Positions 56,574-64,000 of a stretch of 64,000 nucleotides of DNA are shown piece by piece. Within the stretch, counting starts at the first letter, position 1. Each line of letters begins with the position of its first letter. The translations under genes and the position numbers were made by a program. This DNA is from Periconia sp. R9002 (lineage: Eukaryota; Ascomycota; Dothideomycetes; Pleosporales; Periconiaceae). The stretch spans positions 62,001 to 126,000 of the forward strand of contig JAMAHW010000023.1 of NCBI GenBank assembly GCA_023627715.1, in the 5' to 3' direction. Below the pieces are notes generated by a model. It saw only the letters and a program-made list of their open reading frames with translations. It was not told the DNA's origin and ran no database searches.

Positions 56574-58169
56574 CTATAGTTTTGCATTTGCTTGCTCTTT
56601 CTTCAGCATAGCTTCGGCGACGAGGCGACGCTGAATCTTTCCTGTGGCTGTCTTTGGCATAATATCTGTGAAGAAGACCTGCGACAGTCAGTAAACTATT
56701 TCAGCACTCGTACAATTGAGACTCCGTACCTTTTTCGGAAGCTTGAATTTAGCCACGCGGTCGGTGAGCCACGTCTTCAGCTCTCCGGCATTCAGCTTTT
56801 GACCGGACTTTACAACCACTGCAAGACCTACGTCTTGTCCGTACATTTCGTCCTCAAGAGCAAAACTGACGGCCTCGGACACAGCTGGATGTTGAGCAAT
56901 GATGTTATCAAGCTCGATCGGGCTAATCTTTTCTCCACCTTTGTTGATGAGCTCCTTGATCCTGCCGGTGATGATGACATAACCATCGGGATCCTTCTTG
57001 CCCTGGTCGCCAGTGCGGAAGAAGCCGGATTTGGTGAACGATGAAGCATTTGCGGCAGGGTTGTTAATGTATCCTTTAGTGACATTTTCACCGCGTATGC
57101 AAATCTCACCCTCTTTGCCTTGTGGTAGTTCGTTGCCAGCATCATCAAGGATCTTGACCTCTACACCTTGTCCAATACCGACGCTACCGGGCTGACGCTT
57201 GCCAGGAGGTAGTGGGTTGCTCGTCATCTGATGCGCAGCTTCTGTCATGGCGTAGGCTTCCAGCACTGGAGCACCCAATGCCTTCTCCAACTCGTGGAAC
57301 ACCTTTGGAGAGAGGGGCGAGGAACAGGAGCGTATGAACCGAATCTTAGGTACAGGACTAGGTAAAGGACTCCGCAACAAGATTTGATGTATAGTAGGGA
57401 CCGCCGTATACCAGTTAGCCTGATGTTGAATGAAATCTTTCCAGAATTCCGATGCTGAGAACTTGACAGGCACGACTACGGAGCCGCCAGACGCGAGCGG
57501 GGCAAGGAAACCCGCCAGAAGGCCATGCACATGGAACAGTGGCATCACCAGCATAGTGCGATCTTGCACTGAAAGCTGGTAGGTGGCCTGGATATTCTTC
57601 ATGGTGCGCAGCAGGTTGCGATGCGATAGTGGCACCGCTTTTGGACGCCCTGTCGTTCCACTGGTGTGTAGTACCAAGGCGACATCATCAGGCTCCGCAG
57701 AGAGGACTGGAGCCGTCTTGCCGGCCAGCTTGCCAGGCTCTTTGACATCCAACACGACCTCCTTACCGTTGTAGTAACACTCTGCAATGGCAGCGTTATA
57801 TTTCCTTGCAGCTCTCACAGCGGCGGCGTCCTGAGCAAAAGCGCCCCTGGGGACTAGAGCGATGGCCGAACTCAGATCATCGATGTAGAATTCGAACTCG
57901 GACTGCTTGTAGGCAGGATTGAGAGGAGCGGCGATGGCACGCTGCCATGAAGCGGCGATGAAGGAAACGATGAATTCATATGAATTGGGAAGCGCAATGG
58001 AGACGGCAGCTTGGGCAGAGACGCCAACGTTTGCGAGCTGGAGCTGAAACGCCCTGACATCGGCGGCAAGTCTCTGGTATGAGACGGTCAAAGGCGTCTG
58101 GCCGGGAACGATGATGGCGGTGGACGTCGAGTCTTGGGAAAAGGCATTTTGGAGGGTGGTTGGCGCCAT
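56574..58169 (-). CDS. PCS60: Peroxisomal acyl-CoA synthetase-like AMP-binding enzyme (PCS60/FAT2 type)
   Basis: Two exons on the minus strand: 58169-56730 and 56678-56574, 51-nt intron, 514 aa. Adenylate-forming motifs are intact: LVLHTSGTTGRPKAVPLSHRN (P-loop), YAMTEAAHQM, GFFRTGDQGKKDPDGYV, GRIKELINKGGEKISP, and the catalytic lysine region PKTATGKIQRR created by the second exon. The protein ends QANAKL; AKL is an accepted PTS1 peroxisomal signal. Yeast Pcs60 is peroxisomal and acts as oxalyl-CoA synthetase, so oxalate or a fatty acid are the candidate substrates. Length is close to the family's. Divergent from an SPF45-like gene, with TCACGTGA in the shared promoter. Confidence 0.94.
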
Positions 58170-58764
58170 GGCGGTTGTATGTAGCAGATATGCAGGATAT
58201 ACGAGATGGATGTATGAAATATGGGGACGGATCGACGCAAGACACAGCCAATTGATGTGATCAATATGTAAGTATGTATGTACGAGAGGACCAGCTCACG
58301 ATATTGTACAAATACGACAACTGTGTGTAGTTGGTGACGATGAGGCCGAAGTCAACGATGTGATGCCGGTTATCGGTCTGACTGGACGGTACGAGAAGCC
58401 TAGGGGAGCGACAGTTCACGTGACTCGTGCTGCCGGTTTGCAGGGATCCTACCTAGGGTAGCGGCGGGGGTCGGATTTAAGCTCCAAGCGCGGCTTGGCA
58501 TCGCCCGTGCGCGGGCGGGCGCGTTAACATCTCACTCTCGCAACCTTGACACTTTTACTCCCCCACTGCAGAGGGGCAATATTAACTTTCCAACAGATAA
58601 CCGCGCACGAAGGGGGAAACCCTCGTCGCGACGAGAGTTCAACTACTCATCCCCTTGTGCATCGTGCTGCATAGCCAGCCGTATTCCTATTTGACAACGC
58701 CGCGCCCGTCGCAACATCCTACACGGTCAACAACGCAAACAACGCAACCACCAGGTTCGGCACG
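58170..58764. promoter_or_regulatory. Bidirectional promoter PCS60/SPF45-like
   Basis: 595 bp between divergent starts. Contains palindrome TCACGTGA at 58416-58423 (bHLH-type site) and TACCTAGGGTA at 58450-58460. Confidence 0.6.
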
Positions 58765-60371
58765 ATGGCACCCCCCGAGAAGCAAGAGCGACCCCCTGGA
58801 CCGAGGTTTCCAAATCCATATGAGGCAGTAAGGCTCGAGGCACAGCAACGCGAGGCTGAGAAGTCGCGTGCACCTGGTGTCGTTGCCGAGTCTCCGCCAG
58901 TGTCCTTCCCCGTCGAGAAGAAGCCAGAGCCAAAACCAATACCGGGTAACTTTTTGAATTGTTCTATAGTGATTTTTTGATCGTTTCGTACTCATGCCCT
59001 CTTCTAGCTTTTCATAACCCTCACTTGATCAAGCGCCCCAAAGCTAAGGGCACAACGACCGTGAAGAGACCAACACTTGCGCCTAGGGCAATCACCATGG
59101 CTACTGAACGGACTTCCGAGGTACCCAACGAACAGCGGACTTTGGAATATTACCGCAGCACCGAGGACGACGATGCCTATACTTTGGAGGCCAAGAGACA
59201 GGAGGAGAAGGCAAACAGAGAGAGGATCAAGGTAGAAAAGAACCTTGCGAAACAATACGGGGAATGGCACCCAACGCAGCCATATAAGGCCAGCAAACCT
59301 TCAAATTTGCTATATTACCGGGCCACATCCGCCTATAGCGATATGCAGGAAGCGTTTGACCGATACGTCGTAATCAACGGTGATACCCCTAGCAGCAACG
59401 AATCCGAGGGTTCACGTCCAACGTCGTCTGGGAGCGCTAAGACCGAAGACTCGACAACAACCTCTGCAATCCCACCCCCACCCCCACCTCCTCCACCACC
59501 TCCACCACCCGCGACGACGACTCCATCTTCATACAGTGCCACCATCTCGGCCCCCTTTGTTCCAAACCCCAATGCCACCATATCGGCTCCCTTTGTTCCA
59601 AACCCCAATGCCACCATATCGGCTCCCTTTATACCTAACCCCAACGCCATCCTCGCGCTGTCTGCTGCTCAGTCTGGCTCCGCGGTAACTAACAATGCAG
59701 ATAGGACATCTGATGACGAACGCCCCGCCAAAAAGGCTAAGACGATGACCAAAGCCGAGAGCATGATGTTGAAGATGGGATACAAGAAGGGCCAAGGTCT
59801 AGGCAAAGATAACGATGGAATCGTCAAAGCTCTAGAGCTCAAAGAACGAAAGGAAGGCAAGGGTTCCAAGTACAAACCAACCGGTGATGGAAAATCCAAG
59901 GCACCACAGGTATATGATATCAAGGGCGGCCACTCCAAGAAACGCAAGGTCGAAAATCCTTTGGGCGAGGAGTCAAAGGTTATTGTGACCTGGGGCTGTG
60001 TCGATGGCGTGGATTGGGAGGCAGATGCTGAACGCTCTGATGGAGGTATCATGCAAGACATGGCCGACGTTTTCAATCCCAAAGTGAGTGTCACATCCTG
60101 CGTTTGCACCGTTTACTAACAGCACATAGTTTGGAAATGTCGAGCGCTTCTACATCAACAAGGATGGCGAAGGACAGCCTGTGTATATGAAGTTCGAGTC
60201 TGTCTTCAGCGCATATAACGTAAGTCCTACCCTATGCTAGTTCCGAGCAAGCACTGACTATTCATACAGGCCATCAATCGGTTCCAGGAGGGTTTCCAAT
60301 TCCGGGGTCGCGACATTCAGGCTCGCTTCTACCCGGAGAAGAAGTTCGACATGCAGTCGTGGGATCATTAG
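58765..60371 (+). CDS. G-patch plus UHM-type RRM splicing factor, SPF45-like
   Basis: Four exons: 58765-58945, 59008-60083, 60130-60219, 60270-60371, introns 62, 46 and 50 nt, 482 aa. N-terminal Pro-rich (RPPGPRFPNPYEA), then a basic block (LIKRPKAKGTTTVKRPTLAPRA) and a charged helical region. A run of 13 prolines precedes three copies of the 12-aa unit ATISAPFVPNPN. The G-patch follows (AESMMLKMGYKKGQGLGKDNDGI, about 310-335) and an RRM/U2AF-homology fold ends the protein: WGCVDGVDWEAD, MKFESVFSAYNAINRF, IQARFYPEKKF. The R-F-Y near the end is the usual UHM motif position. SPF45 selects 3' splice sites at short introns through ULM-UHM contacts. The ortholog call is inferred from domain order. 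Confidence 0.9.
59538..59645 (+). repeat. 36-bp coding tandem repeat, three copies
   Basis: Within the SPF45-like gene; each unit encodes ATISAPFVPNPN, the third with I for V. The near-identical nucleotides suggest recent slippage, so copy number may vary between strains. Confidence 0.85.
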
Positions 60372-60728
60372 ACTTTTCTGGTGGGGGGTGGCGATGGATG
60401 ATATTGGAGGTACTTTTCGCTTATGAAGAGTTTAAACGGGGCTGTCTACAGCGTGGTTACATGAACCCACGCTTGCATGTCTTCATATGAGACTGAATTG
60501 CTTGTGCCCAAATGTAGGACTATTACCCCCAAGAGATGACAATCAATGAAAATCATGACAAATGCAATCACAATGATGGATACTGGTCTACCACGCTCTG
60601 TGAATGTTCGCTAGAAAATTCAAACTCCATCTACACCAAACATTCTACAAGCACCATCTATCTAAACAAAAGCCAGTCGCATACAAGATGCTGAACAGCT
60701 TCAATGCTCTTTCCTTCAAACGTTCCAA
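60372..60728. other. Convergent intergenic, 357 bp
   Basis: 3' flanks of the SPF45-like gene (plus) and the PLC-like gene (minus). No coding frame. Confidence 0.5.
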
Positions 60729-62090
60729 TCACAACAAGTACGCTACCATCGCCACGATAGCTAGTCCAATTGCCGTTGTACCGATTGCCGGACTTTCCAA
60801 CAGCGAGGCCGAACTCCTCGCAGTGCCGCAGCAGGGCCTGTCGTTGAAAGGCACCCTGTTCGCTTCGGCCGCCACGCGGAACACAGATCCGTTCGGGACA
60901 CCATAATTGTAGTAGTCCACGAGGAGAAAATTCGGCGGACGACCATCCCACTTATCCTCGCAATCCTCGACCATCTTCCCCAAACTCCCCTCGCCCTCCT
61001 CCCCATTCGTCTGCGCCAAACGCGCCACATTCGGAATCAAAATCCGCGTCCCCGCAATCTCCACCTCGACATTCAAATTGTGGTTCGCCATGTACATCAT
61101 ACTGCTCGCCTGGTCCCTACTGATCCCGCTCGGTCGCTGCACCGTACACGGGAAGCTGACATTGGTCGGCGAAAACGGCGTCTCCCAGACGTTGTAGAAT
61201 TCCCACAGCAGCCAGGGGACCTCGTTGGTGTTGTAGTTGTAGTCGATGAAGGTGACGACGCGTTTGTTTTGCAGGATCATTTCTCCGAGCGTAGGCCAGT
61301 CTGAGACGTGCATGGCGTTGGAGGGGGGTTGGTAGATGTAGGGAAGCAGACCAGAGGCTTCCACGGGGCCCGCGAAGTTGGAGGATGTGACGAGGGGAGA
61401 GTCACCGTTGGAGGTGCGTTTAGTCCAGTCGTAGTTGCCGAAGATGATGGTGATGACTTCGAAGGGGTTGCGGTCCAACCAGGCGACGACTTCTCGGAGG
61501 TAGGCTTCCACGGTGCCCGTGTTAAGGAGGTCGCACGACGTGTGGCAGTAGTAGAGCGTGTCGTTGATGAGATGGGCTTGGCCTTGGAGAACGCGGATCC
61601 CGTCGTCAAGTTGTTGCGTCACGCTGTATTGTTGATTTGATTGCGCGTTTCGCTCGCGGGCAAAGGGGGAGTTGTGGGCTGCGACTTGGGTGATGTTGGA
61701 GTAGCGCCGGGTGCAGAATTCGGGGTAGCCGTTGCATGCTTGTGTGTTTGATGGGCGAGGTGCCGCGGCTGTGGTGGCTCCAGGGGTTCTTGTTCCTCCT
61801 GAGAGTTGGGAAAGGGTCCTGGAGGTTGAGGAGCGAGAAGAGGAGTGCGATGTAGCATTGGAAGTTCCGCTTGCGGTGGCGTTGGATGGACTTGAACCGC
61901 TTCGTATGGCTCCTGAGGAGAGACTGGAGAAGGTACTGGGTGTTATTGTGGGTGGTAAAGTGACTATTGAGCCATAATCTAATTGGGATGTGTAACTTGA
62001 TGAATCTGTAATGGTTAAGACCGATTGTGAGGATGACTGAGCGATCGCGTAGGCGGTGAAAATCGAGAGGTGGAATATTATGCTCCTCAT
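60729..62090 (-). CDS. Secreted PLC-like phosphodiesterase, GPI-anchored type
   Basis: Single exon, 453 aa. A signal peptide of about 18 residues (MRSIIFHLSIFTAYAIAQ) is followed by a Ser/Thr-rich stalk (to about 115), then a PI-PLC X-like domain: VAAHNSPFARE carries the first histidine and LYYCHTSCDLLNTG the second, with IIFGNYDWTKR and VVTFIDYNYNTNEVPWLLWEFYNVWETPF further on. The extreme C-terminus is hydrophobic (GTTAIGLAIVAMVAYLL) with small residues before it (SSASLLES), the pattern of a GPI-attachment signal. Fungal proteins of this kind are cell-surface PLC-like phosphodiesterases of unproven substrate. No Ca2+-binding or Y domain is seen, so it is not a eukaryotic PLC of the delta type. 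Confidence 0.9.
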   Translation of the reverse strand: MRSIIFHLSIFTAYAIAQSSSQSVLTITDSSSYTSQLDYGSIVTLPPTITPSTFSSLSSGAIRSGSSPSNATASGTSNATSHSSSRSSTSRTLSQLSGGTRTPGATTAAAPRPSNTQACNGYPEFCTRRYSNITQVAAHNSPFARERNAQSNQQYSVTQQLDDGIRVLQGQAHLINDTLYYCHTSCDLLNTGTVEAYLREVVAWLDRNPFEVITIIFGNYDWTKRTSNGDSPLVTSSNFAGPVEASGLLPYIYQPPSNAMHVSDWPTLGEMILQNKRVVTFIDYNYNTNEVPWLLWEFYNVWETPFSPTNVSFPCTVQRPSGISRDQASSMMYMANHNLNVEVEIAGTRILIPNVARLAQTNGEEGEGSLGKMVEDCEDKWDGRPPNFLLVDYYNYGVPNGSVFRVAAEANRVPFNDRPCCGTARSSASLLESPAIGTTAIGLAIVAMVAYLL

Positions 62091-62790
62091 GGTGGAGATG
62101 GTCGTTCTTTTTGAATTTGAAAAGGCGACAAAATGGAAGATTAATGCACAGAATGTTGACTTTCAATCAGGAGAATTGAATTTAGCGGCGTTCCGAATGA
62201 TTAGTAGTTGCTATTTGGCTAATCGTCGACCTGGTAGGAAAAATTCGTGGTGTCGTTAGAAATGAAGGTAGATCATGAACGCATCAATTCATGAATGGCA
62301 TGGCATGAAAAATTTCCCCGTGGTGTATGCAGAGAGAGAGAATCATAACAAGATGTTGGCGCTCGTGGGAAAGGGACTCCATCCGTCGTTCAGACCAAGT
62401 GGTGAATTTCCAACTTCAACAATGACGTCTGGCTGCCCCACAAGGCGCTTTCTTGTGCAAGCCAAGTGCGTTCCAGCCAGAATCTAGCGGATCTGCGCTC
62501 CATCATGGGCCCCGCAACATGCAGTAAGATCAATGCGGAGATCGGCTACATATTTGCGGCTCGGTCAGGAACATTCTGCATGGGATTGTGAAACGAAGAA
62601 ACATTCGAGAATAGGAACAGGGGGGCCAAATTCTAGCTTTAATTCACCAGATAATTAAAGTACAAAGGCATTGATGCAACCATTTGAGCATTTCCCGCTC
62701 GATCCTTCTCGTAGTATCCTGCGCGGGACAATAATAAATCCTTAGGTGTAATAACTGACTCTCGATGCTCCACTCATGACGCGTCGAATA
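62091..62790. other. Intergenic, 700 bp
   Basis: Promoter of the PLC-like gene and 3' region of the small membrane protein, both on the minus strand. No supported gene. Confidence 0.5.
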
Positions 62791-63485
62791 CTAACCAAGC
62801 GAGAACATATCCTCAAACTTGCTCTTGCCCTCGAGCTTCCTGATCTCCTGTTTCATTGCATCAATGCGATAGTTTTTGAACGCCTTCTCGATGTGTTCTT
62901 TGGTGGTCGGATCTTTCGTAATGGTCCGCGAAGCCGATGCGGTGCCCGACAGGAAGCCAAGCTCACCCCCAAGAAACAAGCCTCCCAACGAGAAGAAAAA
63001 GTACGATGCAGCATCACCCCATTTCGAGGGCGCCAATTGGTCTGATAGATCCGGAACCGGCGCTGTAATAATATGAATCAGTATGCGTAGTTGTTGAAGC
63101 GTTTTGATGTGTTTGTTCACAGTCGTGCAAACATATCAAGGTGGTGAGGAGGCTTACCTGTCCGACCATCTGCAAACTTCACTTCAACAGGCTTTTCCAT
63201 GGCTCGGAAAGCATTGAAGTATGCCAATCGCATATTTCTCAACCGAAACGCGCACCACACACCCAATCCCAAGCCAAGCAGGGATCCCACTTTGGCATGA
63301 GTTGAAACTTTGCTGCCTGCGCTCTTCAAGGTATCTCGTTCACTCTGACTCAAACTGTTGGAGAGTCAGTTCGTAGTCACTTTGAAAGGGTTAGGAATGC
63401 CGTACTCGTGCTGAAGATGCTCCTCCGCCAGGTTCCGGAGCTCTACGCTTCTGCCGTTGCGAAATGCAGCTAGATTGCTGGCCAT
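62791..63485 (-). CDS. Small two-helix membrane protein, unknown function
   Basis: Three exons on the minus strand: 63485-63406, 63354-63158, 63062-62791, introns 51 and 95 nt, 182 aa. Start MASNLAAFRNGRSVEL. Two hydrophobic segments are seen: VGSLLGLGLGVWCAF (about 49-63) and ASYFFFSLGGLFLGGELGFLSG (about 111-132), Gly-rich with GxxxG-type packing. Between them is a basic loop (RLRNMRLAYFNAFRAMEKP). The C-terminus is charged and helical (TTKEHIEKAFKNYRIDAMKQEIRKLEGKSKFEDMF). Found by joining exons across a phase-2 and a phase-1 intron. A mitochondrial or ER membrane location is plausible from the helix type, but no targeting motif is clear. Family not recognised. Confidence 0.82.
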
Positions 63486-64000
63486 TGTGTGGTTCTTCGT
63501 GGAGTTGGTGGATTAATTGATATTCACTTTCTGCAATTGTTTTTTGAATGTTTGAAGGATAGAAAGAAAGACTTCGGAATCAGGAGATCTCAGTTTCATA
63601 TGTATTGGTGAACTTCACTTTCTCGTAATTTCGACGTCACGTCATAGCGCAAATTCCCCGCTTGCCCCAACAACATCATGAGATTGCGGGATAACTACGT
63701 CTATATGATCAATTACCTCGTCGCACAACTTGGGAGGATAAACAATGAACTGCTGAGATTTGCAGTGTTGTGCTAGTGTGGCCTTCTGGAGAGTAAATGC
63801 TAATGATCGTGGTTGTCATTAGCTATGATCACACCCGCGGGCTAACTACTTAACTAGTCCAAATTCGAAAGGAGATCCACCTCGGGAAATATCCAAAGTC
63901 GAGAAAGAAGAAAAGAAGAGGATTCTGAGAATGCTCGAAATTTCTCTATTTGCTCTTCTCTCAAACGGACGCTCGAAAAGGCATTAATACAGCGAACATC
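63486..64000. other. Right-edge intergenic, 515 bp
   Basis: Promoter of the small membrane protein (minus strand). No gene start or RNA gene recognised before the end of the window. Confidence 0.5.

Noticed and set aside
25404..58169. Secondary-metabolite gene cluster
   Set aside because: A Zn2Cys6 factor, NmrA-like protein, tautomerase and AMP-ligase are present, but they are spread over 33 kb with household genes and no core synthase.

Overview
This window looks like nuclear DNA of a filamentous ascomycete (Pezizomycotina; Dothideomycetes is my best guess, not proven). The evidence is short introns (46-94 nt) with GTANGT-type donors and CTAAC/CTGAC-like branch sites, genes in no operon order on both strands, CT-rich leaders before start codons, and proteins typical of this group. 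I can support 23 protein genes, about 14 of them spliced. I see no tRNA, rRNA, transposon or CRISPR array. Every spliced model below was checked by eye: exon lengths sum to a multiple of three and the joined frames read through the expected family motifs.

Layout. 1-2002 is a leader or intergenic region, followed by a Ser/Pro-rich protein (2003-3617). A 5.1 kb gene-free stretch with strong G/T strand bias follows. From 8.7 to 28.3 kb is a dense housekeeping block: SOK1/TCP11-like protein, a four-helix membrane protein, PTC5 (mitochondrial PP2C) divergent from RQC1/TCF25, the RhoGAP ECM25, chorismate synthase ARO2, and a Zn2Cys6 transcription factor. At 29-38.5 kb lie glucosidase I (minus), a P-loop kinase (plus) converging within 36 nt on an ankyrin-CorA-like membrane protein (minus), and a steroid 5-alpha-reductase family enzyme. 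A 3 kb empty stretch precedes a Mid2-like Ser/Thr-rich sensor, a BTB protein and two uncharacterised genes. At 51.6-64 kb are an NmrA/isoflavone-reductase-like protein, a cis-CaaD-like tautomerase, a novel Cys-pair protein with a CaaX tail, peroxisomal acyl-CoA synthetase PCS60 divergent from an SPF45-like splicing factor, a GPI-type PLC-like phosphodiesterase, and a small two-helix membrane protein.

How the genes relate. Most are unlinked household functions: cytosolic quality control (RQC1), ER glycan trimming (glucosidase I), the shikimate pathway (ARO2), mitochondrial phosphatase signalling (PTC5), peroxisomal CoA ligation (PCS60) and splicing (SPF45-like). There is no polyketide, peptide or terpene synthase, so this is not a secondary-metabolite cluster despite the transcription factor and small oxidoreductases. 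The strongest leads for new biology are: the ankyrin-CorA-like protein with no GMN motif, a 15-nt microexon and a tandem acceptor whose first AG yields an immediate stop; the CaaX-terminated Cys-pair protein; and a dyad of CACGTG boxes and CGG triplets between ARO2 and the Zn2Cys6 gene.
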